A stretch of DNA of 64,000 nt, from the NCBI RefSeq assembly GCF_015074785.1, contig NZ_CP042464.1, positions 3,449,501 to 3,513,500 of the forward strand, read 5' to 3'. The notes beneath the pieces were generated by a model. It was not told the DNA's origin, ran no database searches, and saw nothing but the letters and a program-made list of their open reading frames with translations. Shown here piece after piece: positions 25,168 through 34,421 of the stretch. Positions within the stretch are counted from its first letter, which is position 1. Each line of letters begins with the position of its first letter. The DNA is from Segatella copri. Its GTDB lineage: Bacteria; Bacteroidota; Bacteroidia; Bacteroidales; Bacteroidaceae. The translations under genes and the position numbers were made by a program.

Positions 25168-28100
25168 CTAGATTTTCCGGTGTGCCTGCATATAATCGCG
25201 AGGCGAAGAGCCATAAAAGTTCTTGAACATGGTGCTGAAGCTGGCTGGGTTGGAGAAACCACAGGCATACATGATGTCTGTTATCGTCTTATTAGAGTGA
25301 CTCAGCAACTTTTCGGCATACTGCAGACGGGTATTGCGGATGAAGGCGTGTGGCGTCTGGTTGGTCAGTTCCTTCATTCGGCGGTGCAGATGCACACGGC
25401 TCAGTCCTACTTCGCGGGCAATCATATCCACACTCAGGTCCTCATTATCCATGTTATCATTGATTACCTTCATCACCTGTTCCATCAGCTGGTCTTTTGG
25501 CGACAGGTCTTTTTCTATCGCGAGTTGCCTGTCGCTCTGGCTCTCGTTGCCCATAAACTTGTTTTTCAAAGTACGGCGCACGTTGAGCAGGTTGATGATG
25601 GTGCGGCGCAGAATGTCCATATTGAACGGCTTCACCAAATAGGCATCGGCACCCGACTGCAAACCGGTCAGCTGGTCTTCCTCTCTGCTCATCGCTGTGA
25701 GCAGAATCACCGGAATGTGGTTGGTGTTCACATTGTTCTTGATCTTGGTACAGAGCGTGTTTCCGTCCATTTCTGGCATCATGATGTCTGAGATAACGAG
25801 GTTTGGCTTCTGCTTGATAATCTCCGGCAGCGCCTCCTTTCCGTTGCAGAAGGTAAGGATATTGTAGGTTTCCTGTAGTTGGGTCTTCAGAAAATTACGT
25901 ATAGCCTCATCGTCTTCTACCACAGCGATGGTGCTCTTTGCCTTGCTCTTGAAATCTTCTTCGGCGTCATTGGCTGTATCGGCAGCATTCTCTTCGTTTC
26001 CTTCCTCCATGTTTTCTTCCAGTTCCTTGATGTCTTCAGCAGTCTGTGGCTCCGGTGCATCTATCATTTCTTCCGGTTTCAGATGCTCGTTGCCCAGAGG
26101 CAGCGTGATGAGGAACTGGCTTCCTTCCTTCCAGTCGGCTTCATCAAGTGTCTTGTTGTTGGCAGCTGTAATGGTTCCGTAGTGCAGTTCCACGAGCGAG
26201 CGGGTCAGGTCGAGACCGATTCCCGTACCTACATTCCGGTCATTAGAAGTGGTGGTACTCTGATAGAAGCGCTGGAAGATTGTTTCGAGTTTTTCCTCTT
26301 GAATGCCCTTGCCGCTATCCTTGATGGCTATGCGGACATGATGAGGCGAGTGGGAGAGGGTGATACGGATTCTGCCGCCTGTCGGTGTAAACTTGAAGGC
26401 GTTTGACAGGACATTCATCAATACCTTGTCAAAGTTGTCGCGGTCTATCCATACCGGGAGTGTTTCATCTTCGTGCTCAAAGGTGAATTGGATGCTCTTG
26501 GCCACCGCTTGCTGGCAGAAGAGTTTGTATTCATCGCCAATGAATGCAACCATATCGGTTTTGCTCATGTGCATCACCATCTGTCCCTTGTCAATCTTTC
26601 TCAGGTCCATCATCTGGTTAATCAGGTGCAGGATTCGTTCCGAGTTCTTGCGCATCATATCGTAGATGCCCTGTCGGTGAGCGTCTTTGTCTTCCTTAAT
26701 CAGCGTGAACAGCGGAGTGAGGATAAGAGTCAATGGGGTACGGATTTCGTGGCTGATGTTCATGAAGAACTTCAGTTTTGCTTCGCCCATCTCTTCCGCA
26801 TGGATATGCTGCTGCAATATGAGCTGGTCTTCTATCTTGCGTTTGCGGTGCTTGATATAGAGCAGACAGAGCCCCAGGAAGGCTAGCAGATAGCAGAGTC
26901 TTGCCCAGATGCTGGCATACCAGGCTGGGTGAACGATGATGGAGAACTCCTTGACAGGGGTTTCGTATCCGTTGCAGATGGCCTTGACACGGAACTTATA
27001 GGTGCCTGCTGGCATGTGTGAGAATGACAGCTCGTTCATGCCAGACTGTATGGTTCGCCAATCCTCACCATTGATGCTGTAGGCGTAACTGATCTGCTCT
27101 ACATTATTATATGTAAGAGTAGACAGTTGGATGGTGAAGGTGTTGTCTTCATGAGATAAGGAGAACTTGTCGCTGTTATATACCCCTTTATCTGTAATGG
27201 TGTAGATGCCCGATTCCATATCCCGGTATACAGGTTTGTTGTCCACAAGAAGTCCTGATATGGTAACTTTTGCCTGCCAAGGATGTTGTTTCACCTTGTC
27301 TGTATCAAACCAGTTGATACCGCCTGTTCCACCCATTACCAGCATCTTTCCTCCCCAGAGTGTGCAGGCTGCTGCATCGCTGAACTCATTACTCTGTAAG
27401 CCATTGTCCGAGAAGTACTTGTTGATGGTACCTTTTTCTGTATTTACCTGGTTTAAACCACAGCTAGTTCCTATCCAGATTCTGCCCTTGTAATCTTCTA
27501 TAATGCTGGCTACGCTGTTGTCTGAAAGTCCAAGTTCTGTGTTATAAATCTTCGGATGAGCATATCCCTTCTTCGGATCATAGCAGATTGCGCCGTCTTC
27601 AGTGCCAAACCATACGCGATTCTTGCTGTCAGAATAAACGCAATGTGAGAAACAGCCCTTGTTCAGACAGTTGACGCCACCGAAAGTGGAAGTCCAGCTA
27701 TTCTTCTGCTGGTCATAGCAAGCCAGGCCTACAGAAGTGGCAACGAAAATCCGCTTACCATCTTTGGAGATGCTGAGTTTCACGAGGTAATCGTTAGGAA
27801 TACTGTTCTTTTTCAGGTTGTTGTCGGCACCATATAGTGCTTTCCATTGCTTGATGCTTCCATCTGGAGAAAGGCGGAAAAGTCCTTCGCCCATGGTGGC
27901 AAACCAGACATTTCCCTGTGGGTCTTCCTGGATATCAAAGATGCCCGCCTGGTTTCCAATGCCTAGGCTGAATGGATGGAAAGACCCCCCCGCATCTATA
28001 AATCCGATGCCGTCAGTATAGGTTCCTACCCATGTTCTGCCTTTCTTGTCTTTGCAGAGTGCCAGTACCGTGGTGTTGCTTAATAAATGGCTGTTGATGC

Positions 28101-29274
28101 TACCGGTTTTTATGTCAAAGAGGTAAAGACCATCCTTGTCGGTGCCCACCCAGACTTGATTGCCCTGGTTGGCACACAGACTTGTGATGCTGTTTTCGCC
28201 TATCACATTGCGGTTGCCCAAACGGTAGCCCATATAGTTGAAATCGCATTGAGCCTGCGACTGCATGAATACGCCCTTCTGGAGCATACTCACCCAGATG
28301 TTTCCCGTAAAATCTTCTATAATGCTGGTAATCTTGCACTTGGCAAGATTTACTTCACGGCTGAACAGAGGATTATTTTGCAAGAATCCTGTTACAGGAT
28401 TATACACGAAGATACCCATACCATCGCAACCGATAAACAAGCGCTGGTCGCGGCTGATATAGATGTTGTCAATAGGAAGATTGCCTATGCCGGCTATCTT
28501 GGTGAAGATGGTTGAACCTGCCTTGAGAAGGTAAATACCATCATTCTTGGTAGCAAGATAAATGTTGCCCTTGTTGTCTTGCCTGATATCTTTTGCTTCC
28601 AGCGTTTCTGCTCCAGGAATCTGTTTGGTCAGTTTCCCTTTCTTGTCGGCACGGTATAGTTTGCCGTTCTCCAGGATAATCCAAAGTCTATCCTGTTTAT
28701 CTTCCAGAATCTTATGTATGAATTTCAGGTTCTCCACTTCGCCCTTCATAGCATAGCATACTTCTGCATTTTCTTTCTTGAGCATAATTCCATATCCCGA
28801 TGTAACTACGGCAATATCGTTGTTTTTCAGACGATAAACCTGGGTTACATAGGTGCTGAAAGGCTGGTTCTTGGAGTCGAGCAGCGGAATATTGGCAAAA
28901 CTCTTTCCATTATATAAAAGGAGAGAGTTGTTTGTACCCAACAGAATATGCCCCTGGATATCTTGGGTAATACAGTTGATGTAATTGCTGCTCAGTCCTC
29001 TGTCGTCTTCCTTGGTTTTTCTGATGGTCGTAAAGTTATAGCCATCATAGATATTCAAGCCGTTACGGGTGGCAATCCAAATGAAACCATTTGAATCCTG
29101 GAACACCTGAGTGGCAAGGTTGCTCGAAAGCTGGTTGTCTGAATTGAAAAGTTTTCCTCGCTGCGCCATCATGTTCTGCGCAGTGAGACAGAAGATAAAC
29201 ATCAGTAAAAGACCGATGTATCTCATTGTTCTGAGGTTTGATTTCATGGAAATCATCATGATTCTTGGTTTCAT
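25168..29274 (-). CDS. Hybrid two-component system sensor-regulator (HTCS) for xylan
   Basis: A 1368-residue single-protein sensor and transcription factor. After a signal anchor, residues about 45-700 form two seven-bladed Reg_prop propellers (repeated GFIWIATRNGLN, NIWVSM, RTWVGT type motifs), then a Y_Y_Y domain (about 710-790) and one membrane helix (about 800). In the cytosol come the histidine kinase (FFMNISHEIRTPLTLI, His842; GTGIGLDLTRSLVELH), a receiver (VISDIMMPEMDG, Asp1163) and an AraC-type helix-turn-helix (about 1260-1365). Neighbours make it the activator of the xylan locus, as for XynR-type proteins. The first ATG is used; 29247 is also possible. Confidence 0.95.
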   Translation of the reverse strand: MKPRIMMISMKSNLRTMRYIGLLLMFIFCLTAQNMMAQRGKLFNSDNQLSSNLATQVFQDSNGFIWIATRNGLNIYDGYNFTTIRKTKEDDRGLSSNYINCITQDIQGHILLGTNNSLLLYNGKSFANIPLLDSKNQPFSTYVTQVYRLKNNDIAVVTSGYGIMLKKENAEVCYAMKGEVENLKFIHKILEDKQDRLWIILENGKLYRADKKGKLTKQIPGAETLEAKDIRQDNKGNIYLATKNDGIYLLKAGSTIFTKIAGIGNLPIDNIYISRDQRLFIGCDGMGIFVYNPVTGFLQNNPLFSREVNLAKCKITSIIEDFTGNIWVSMLQKGVFMQSQAQCDFNYMGYRLGNRNVIGENSITSLCANQGNQVWVGTDKDGLYLFDIKTGSINSHLLSNTTVLALCKDKKGRTWVGTYTDGIGFIDAGGSFHPFSLGIGNQAGIFDIQEDPQGNVWFATMGEGLFRLSPDGSIKQWKALYGADNNLKKNSIPNDYLVKLSISKDGKRIFVATSVGLACYDQQKNSWTSTFGGVNCLNKGCFSHCVYSDSKNRVWFGTEDGAICYDPKKGYAHPKIYNTELGLSDNSVASIIEDYKGRIWIGTSCGLNQVNTEKGTINKYFSDNGLQSNEFSDAAACTLWGGKMLVMGGTGGINWFDTDKVKQHPWQAKVTISGLLVDNKPVYRDMESGIYTITDKGVYNSDKFSLSHEDNTFTIQLSTLTYNNVEQISYAYSINGEDWRTIQSGMNELSFSHMPAGTYKFRVKAICNGYETPVKEFSIIVHPAWYASIWARLCYLLAFLGLCLLYIKHRKRKIEDQLILQQHIHAEEMGEAKLKFFMNISHEIRTPLTLILTPLFTLIKEDKDAHRQGIYDMMRKNSERILHLINQMMDLRKIDKGQMVMHMSKTDMVAFIGDEYKLFCQQAVAKSIQFTFEHEDETLPVWIDRDNFDKVLMNVLSNAFKFTPTGGRIRITLSHSPHHVRIAIKDSGKGIQEEKLETIFQRFYQSTTTSNDRNVGTGIGLDLTRSLVELHYGTITAANNKTLDEADWKEGSQFLITLPLGNEHLKPEEMIDAPEPQTAEDIKELEENMEEGNEENAADTANDAEEDFKSKAKSTIAVVEDDEAIRNFLKTQLQETYNILTFCNGKEALPEIIKQKPNLVISDIMMPEMDGNTLCTKIKNNVNTNHIPVILLTAMSREEDQLTGLQSGADAYLVKPFNMDILRRTIINLLNVRRTLKNKFMGNESQSDRQLAIEKDLSPKDQLMEQVMKVINDNMDNEDLSVDMIAREVGLSRVHLHRRMKELTNQTPHAFIRNTRLQYAEKLLSHSNKTITDIMYACGFSNPASFSTMFKNFYGSSPRDYMQAHRKI

Positions 29275-29302
29275 TGTCTTTTGGCTTTTTTATATTCGTT
29301 TG

Positions 29303-29310
29303 CAAAAATA
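29303..29310 (-). promoter_or_regulatory. -7 element (TATTTTTG) of the HTCS gene
   Basis: Minus-strand TATTTTTG 29 bases before the HTCS ATG. No convincing 21-bp box is seen at the -37 distance here, so basal expression is likely. Confidence 0.6.
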
Positions 29311-29380
29311 CGAAATAAATGGGAGAATAAAGCATGGTAAAGTATGTTTTTTATAAGTTTATGCTAAAAAGATGTTAAAA

Positions 29381-29452
29381 TGTTACGTAGGGTAAAGATA
29401 ATGTTACATGTGGTACAAGGGAAAAACTATTGGTTACTTATCATAAAGTATA
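29381..29452 (+). promoter_or_regulatory. Candidate HTCS operator of the GH5 gene
   Basis: Units 29411-29431 (TGGTACAAGGGAAAAACTAT) and 29432-29452 (GGTTACTTATCATAAAGTAT) are 21 bases apart; the second begins 37 bases before the -7 T at 29469. It matches 16 of 21 bases with a unit of the second susC promoter. Two further TGTTAC words at 29381 and 29402, also 21 bases apart, may add sites. Confidence 0.7.
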
Positions 29453-29468
29453 TATAAAAGATTAGGAG

Positions 29469-29751
29469 TATCTTTGCATCGGTTTTTAAAGAAGTATATT
29501 TCAGAACATTTAGGTTAGTTAGGTTTATACATAATAGGTTTGTAGATAGGTTTAGAATTTCTAAAAGATTTTGATATTATGGTTTTTATATAGAATCATG
29601 ATTAATTGGTTTTCGGGAATGGTGCGTAGTGATTACGCGCCATTCTATTTTAAAAGACCAGCATCCTTTTCTGTAAACTGGAACCTGGCAATCCTTCATG
29701 AAAAAATAAAGTGACTGACAAATAATGATAAATCTAAAAATAATTATAACA
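29469..29751 (+). promoter_or_regulatory. GH5 promoter and long structured leader
   Basis: TATCTTTG at 29469-29476 starts a leader of about 270 bases before the ATG at 29752. The leader carries a strong hairpin, GAATGGTGCGTA/TACGCGCCATTC (29617-29628 with 29634-29645, one G-U). No U-run follows directly, so it is more likely a leader structure than a terminator. Nothing else is seen in 29477-29616. Confidence 0.6.
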
Positions 29752-31146
29752 ATGAACAGAAAGAAATTGTTAATATCACTCGCTATGGCTATGCTGTCAA
29801 TGGCGGGACAGGCTGCCGATAATCTGCCGGCACTTCGTGTGCAGGGTAAGAATCTAGTAGATGCCAATGGTAAAACTGTGGTTCTTCATGGTGTGATGGA
29901 CACGCCTAACAGATACTTCAACGGCAATCGTTGGGGCACGGGTGGATATACTTACAGCGACATTAAACCTTGTCTCAATTATTTCGAGAAGATGTTTACC
30001 GCCATCACTGACAAGGAGCAGGGAGCTTATTGCACCGTCTTCCGTCTGCACATGGACCCATGCTGGACCAACTATAATGCGCCAGCAGGAACGGGTGAAA
30101 ACAATATCCAGTATTTTAGTGAGACTCGATACGAGACATTCTTGAGCAAACTTTATGTCAAGCTTGTGGAGAAAGCCTTGGCTCATGGACTATATGTAAT
30201 CGTTCGCCCTCCTGGCGTTTGTCCACAGAATATCAAGGTGGGAGATGAGTATCAGGCTTATCTGAAGAAGGTGTGGAATCTCTTCGCTTCCAATGCCACC
30301 ATCCAGAAGAATGCCGGACAGGTGAGCATCGAGCTAGCCAATGAGCCTATTAATGTGTTGCTGGCAAATGGCTCTCAATCAGACAAGGCTCTCCATGATT
30401 TCTTCCAGCCTGTGGTGGATGAGATTCGTGCCACTGGCTTCAAGGGTATTATCTGGGTGCCAGGTTCTGGCTATCAGAGCAACTATGTGGGCTATTCCAA
30501 ATATCCTATTACCGATAAGGAGAACAATTTCTCTTATGCCGTGCATGTTTATTCCGGATGGTATGGAAATATGACCGATAAGAATTGCAATCACGATGCT
30601 TTCATCCGCAACTTCAAGAGTCAGGTGCCGATGGTAGAGACGAAACCTATCATGGTAACGGAGATAGACTGGAGTCCGGAAGATCCGGACAAGAAGAACG
30701 AAGGTCACTACAATGAGTGGGGAGAGTGGACGCAACCTAACCTGGGAAGCTGGGCAACAGCATCAACTTCGAAATGGGGATTGGCATGGAAGGCAGTTCA
30801 CGACCACTTTGGCAATATCGGAATGACGATTACCCATCCACAGGAATATTACGATATTGATGAATATCTTAAAACGGGCAAGGTGATTCCAGGTTTCCAG
30901 AATGCCAAGAAGCACGGATTGTTTGAAGAATGTTGCGGTTATGCCTGTATGAACTGGTATAAAGAATGGTATTTGAAACAAAATACAACAGGAATTAAAC
31001 AAACAGAAACCCAGGCAGACGTGGTTTCCACCTTATATTATAATATAGAAGGAAAAGAGGTAGAAAAGCCAACTGCTGGTGTTTATATAATAAAACAACT
31101 GTTAAGTAATGGAAAAATACGTTCTCGCAAGGTTTTTCTAAAATGA
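29752..31146 (+). CDS. GH5 endo-glycanase with a T9SS-type C-terminus
   Basis: A 464-residue secreted enzyme (signal peptide about 1-22) in the GH5 fold. The acid/base is E198 in SIELANEP and the nucleophile E304 in IMVTEIDWSP. Given the locus it is probably a xylanase, but the subfamily cannot be fixed by eye. The last 45 residues (YYNIEGKEVEKPTAGVYIIK ... KVFLK) resemble a Por/type IX secretion sorting domain, suggesting surface or extracellular release. An earlier ATG at 29725 is possible. It is transcribed divergently from the HTCS gene and followed by a separate promoter for susC. Confidence 0.88.
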   Translation: MNRKKLLISLAMAMLSMAGQAADNLPALRVQGKNLVDANGKTVVLHGVMDTPNRYFNGNRWGTGGYTYSDIKPCLNYFEKMFTAITDKEQGAYCTVFRLHMDPCWTNYNAPAGTGENNIQYFSETRYETFLSKLYVKLVEKALAHGLYVIVRPPGVCPQNIKVGDEYQAYLKKVWNLFASNATIQKNAGQVSIELANEPINVLLANGSQSDKALHDFFQPVVDEIRATGFKGIIWVPGSGYQSNYVGYSKYPITDKENNFSYAVHVYSGWYGNMTDKNCNHDAFIRNFKSQVPMVETKPIMVTEIDWSPEDPDKKNEGHYNEWGEWTQPNLGSWATASTSKWGLAWKAVHDHFGNIGMTITHPQEYYDIDEYLKTGKVIPGFQNAKKHGLFEECCGYACMNWYKEWYLKQNTTGIKQTETQADVVSTLYYNIEGKEVEKPTAGVYIIKQLLSNGKIRSRKVFLK

Positions 31147-31200
31147 TAAACTTTCTGTTACACCACGCAAAGTGAGTTTCGAAAGAAATCCATACCTTTG
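31135..31200 (+). promoter_or_regulatory. First susC promoter with candidate HTCS boxes
   Basis: -7 TACCTTTG at 31193-31200. Units 31135-31155 (contains AATGATAAACTTTC) and 31156-31176 (TGTTACACCACGCAAAGTG) are 21 bases apart; the second starts 37 bases before the -7. The first unit overlaps the end of the GH5 coding frame. Confidence 0.7.
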
Positions 31201-31288
31201 CCGCCGTGAATAAACAGTTTTTGTGCACGCCTAAATTTTTAAAGCATAAATCAAAAATGAATAGAACATGATTGAACAAGTGTTAACA

Positions 31289-34200
31289 ATGAAACGGACA
31301 GCAGCCTTATGCTTGGTGGGAGCTTTCTGCAGCTTGAATGTTCAAGCCCAGAAAATCCATGTCAAGGGTAATCTTGTTGACGGTACAGGTGAACCTCTGA
31401 TAGGTGCCACTGTAAAAGTAAAAGGTAATGCCAGCGTCGGTACGGTCACCGACTTTGACGGAAACTTCAGCATCGATGTGCCTTCTGAAAACTCTTCTCT
31501 CGTATTTACCTACGTAGGTATGAAGACCAAGGAAGTGAAAATCGGTAAGAAGAGAGAGTTCAAACTCTCATTGGAAGATGACAACGCTATCGGCGAAGTC
31601 GTAGTCGTAGGTTATGGTCAGCAGAAGAAGGCATCTGTCGTAGGTTCTATTGCACAGACCACAGGTGAGGTGCTGGAACGTGCTGCCGGTGTCAGCGACA
31701 TTGGTGCTGCCTTAACTGGTAACCTTCCTGGTGTGGTAACTGTTCAGGGCAATGGTATGCCTGGTGAGGAGGAGCCACAGATCATTATTCGTGGTGCTAG
31801 TTCTTGGAACAACAGTGACCCTCTCGTCCTGGTCGATGGTATCGAGCGTCCTATGAGTAGTGTAGACATTGGTTCTGTAGAGAGCATCTCTGTATTGAAG
31901 GATGCATCTGCCACTGCCGTTTATGGTGTGAAGGGTGCCAATGGTGTCATCTTGATTACTACCAAGCGTGGTAAGGAAGGCAAGGCTAAGATTGATGTAG
32001 GCTTCAACGCTACATTGAAGGCTCCTTCTAAGTTGCCTAACAAGTATGATTCATACGATGCCTTGATGTTCCGCAACAGGGCAGTGGAGCATGAGTTGGG
32101 TGTTTCTCCTGAATCTTGGTCTTACATCCGTCCTCAATCATTTATTGAGAATTATCGCAACCAGACCACACAAGAGCAACGCGAGCGTTATGCTAACGTG
32201 GATTGGCAGGATGCCCTCTTCAAGAAGAGCGCCATGTCATATAATGCCAATGTCAATGTGAGCGGTGGTACAAGCTTCGTGAAGTATTTTGCTTCTGCCG
32301 ACTTTGTACACGAGGGTGACCTCTTCCGTGAGTATGATAACGGACGTAACTATAACTCTGGCTATGGATACAATCGTATCAATGTGCGCAGTAACTTGGA
32401 CTTCTCTATCACTAGAACTACTACATTAAAGGTAAATGTATCTGGTTCTAATGGTGTGCGCAAGGCTCCTTGGAGCAACATGAGCAATAGCGAGTGGCAG
32501 ATAGGACAGCAGTGGGCTGGTGCTTATAACATCGCTCCAGATGTATTCTTGCCTCAGTATAGCGATGGCTCTTGGGGTTATTATCCAAATGCGTCTAACG
32601 TAAGTAACTCTGCTCAGAACCTCGCCATCGGTGGTACAGCGCAGGCTACTACTACTCGTATCAATACCGACTTTACCTTGGAGCAGAAACTCGACTTCAT
32701 CACCAAGGGTTTGAACTTGCGTGGTACCGTTTCTTGGGACAACGTGTTTGTTGAGACGAGCCGTGGTATCAATGACTTGAACAATACAGCTCAGACCAAG
32801 TATGTTGATCCGGAGACTGGCAATATAACATATGGCCAGATATATGAGTCAAACAATAAGTTCGACTGGAAACAGGGCGTTAACTGGAGTACTTCAGGTG
32901 GTTCGGTTGATAACAACCAGACTGTTCGCAATCTTTACTATCAGTTGCAGCTCAACTGGGCTCGCAAGTTCGGACAGCATGATGTTACAGCCATGGGCTT
33001 GTTCTCTCGTCAGGAGAATGCACGTGGTAGTGTGATGCCTACTTACCGTGAGGACTGGGCATTCCGTGCTACTTATAGCTATGCTGGTCGTTACAACATC
33101 GAGTATAACGGTGCTTACAACGGATCAGAAAAGTTTAGCAAGGACAATCGCTTCGCCTTCTTCAATTCTGGAGCCATCGGTTGGACCATCACTGAGGAAA
33201 ACTTCATGAAGTATCTTCGTGACAAGCACATCATTGATATGTTGAAGTTCCGTGCATCTTACGGTGAGATTGGTGATGATAACCTGGGCGATCCATTCGA
33301 CTCTTCTCGTCGTTGGCTCTACATGAACCAGTGGGCATACGGAGGCAACACAGTGATGGATCTTGACCATACCAACAGTATCTACACATGGTATCGCCAG
33401 AATACATTGGGTAATAAAGATGTGAAGTGGGAGACTGTGAAGAAGACCAACTTCGGTATTGATTATGGTTTCTTGGGTGGTTTGATTACCGGTTCGCTCG
33501 ATTTCTTCTGCGACCGTCGTAACGACATTTTGATCTTTGGTGATAACCGCTCCATCCCATCTTACTTTGGTACTACAGCTCCTACTATCAATAAGGGTAA
33601 GGTTCGTACCAGTGGTTACGAGTTGGAGTTGAAGCTCAACAAGAAATTTGCCAATGGCATCCGCCTCTGGGGTAACTTCAATATGACCCATGCCAAGAAC
33701 AAGGTGCTCTTGAAGGATGACGCTCAGCTCACTCCTAACTATCAGAAGGAGGCTGGCTACTCTATGGGTCAGTATCGCTCATACATTGATCGTGGCTTTA
33801 TCAACGACATCGATGACTTGATTGGTTCTCCAGCTCATGAGTCTAATGACAACCACCGCTTGGTAGGCGATTACTACATCGTAGACTTCAATGGTGATGG
33901 TGTGGTAGATAGCAAGGACTCAGCTCCAGTAGGTTATAGCTCAAGCCCTCAGAATACATACAATGCCACTATCGGTATCGAGTATAAGGGCTTCTCTGCT
34001 TTCGCTCAGTTCTATGGTGTAACCAATGTAACTCGTGACGTAACCTTGACAAGCTTTGGCAATAAGTTGGACAATGTTTATGACACTGGTACTTGGTGGG
34101 ACAAGAATGAGTCTTCTCCAGAATCTATCATTCCTCGTTGGGGTGCTACCCAGTCTGATTACAGCAATGGTACTCAGTTCCTCTATGATGGTTCGTACAT

Positions 34201-34414
34201 CCGTCTGAAGAACGTAGAGATTGCTTATACTTGGACCAAGGGATGGATCAAGGCTCTCGGTATGAACTACCTCAAGGTATACTTGAATGGTAACAACCTC
34301 TGGCTTTGGACTCGTATGCCTGATGACCGTGAGGCTAACCTCGGTGGTGGCGGTTTCCTTGGAGCATATCCTACAGTACGCCGCTTCAACTTAGGTGTTA
34401 AATTCTCATTGTAA
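31289..34414 (+). CDS. xusA: SusC-type TonB-dependent xylan oligosaccharide transporter 1
   Basis: A 1041-residue outer-membrane protein. After the signal peptide (about 1-20) comes a CarboxypepD_reg-like domain (VKGNLVDGTGEPLIGATVKV, about 22-105), a TonB-box-like stretch, the plug (VVVVGYGQQKKASVVGSIAQ; VLVDGIERPM) and a 22-strand barrel ending RRFNLGVKFSL. It forms the import channel for which the next gene supplies the lid. Gene order susC-susD-susC-susD-susE-GH10 equals the xusA-E/xyn10C cluster known from xylan-degrading Prevotella and Bacteroides. A start at 31268 would add seven residues but spoil the signal peptide. Confidence 0.95.
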   Translation: MKRTAALCLVGAFCSLNVQAQKIHVKGNLVDGTGEPLIGATVKVKGNASVGTVTDFDGNFSIDVPSENSSLVFTYVGMKTKEVKIGKKREFKLSLEDDNAIGEVVVVGYGQQKKASVVGSIAQTTGEVLERAAGVSDIGAALTGNLPGVVTVQGNGMPGEEEPQIIIRGASSWNNSDPLVLVDGIERPMSSVDIGSVESISVLKDASATAVYGVKGANGVILITTKRGKEGKAKIDVGFNATLKAPSKLPNKYDSYDALMFRNRAVEHELGVSPESWSYIRPQSFIENYRNQTTQEQRERYANVDWQDALFKKSAMSYNANVNVSGGTSFVKYFASADFVHEGDLFREYDNGRNYNSGYGYNRINVRSNLDFSITRTTTLKVNVSGSNGVRKAPWSNMSNSEWQIGQQWAGAYNIAPDVFLPQYSDGSWGYYPNASNVSNSAQNLAIGGTAQATTTRINTDFTLEQKLDFITKGLNLRGTVSWDNVFVETSRGINDLNNTAQTKYVDPETGNITYGQIYESNNKFDWKQGVNWSTSGGSVDNNQTVRNLYYQLQLNWARKFGQHDVTAMGLFSRQENARGSVMPTYREDWAFRATYSYAGRYNIEYNGAYNGSEKFSKDNRFAFFNSGAIGWTITEENFMKYLRDKHIIDMLKFRASYGEIGDDNLGDPFDSSRRWLYMNQWAYGGNTVMDLDHTNSIYTWYRQNTLGNKDVKWETVKKTNFGIDYGFLGGLITGSLDFFCDRRNDILIFGDNRSIPSYFGTTAPTINKGKVRTSGYELELKLNKKFANGIRLWGNFNMTHAKNKVLLKDDAQLTPNYQKEAGYSMGQYRSYIDRGFINDIDDLIGSPAHESNDNHRLVGDYYIVDFNGDGVVDSKDSAPVGYSSSPQNTYNATIGIEYKGFSAFAQFYGVTNVTRDVTLTSFGNKLDNVYDTGTWWDKNESSPESIIPRWGATQSDYSNGTQFLYDGSYIRLKNVEIAYTWTKGWIKALGMNYLKVYLNGNNLWLWTRMPDDREANLGGGGFLGAYPTVRRFNLGVKFSL

Positions 34415-34421
34415 TATTAAA

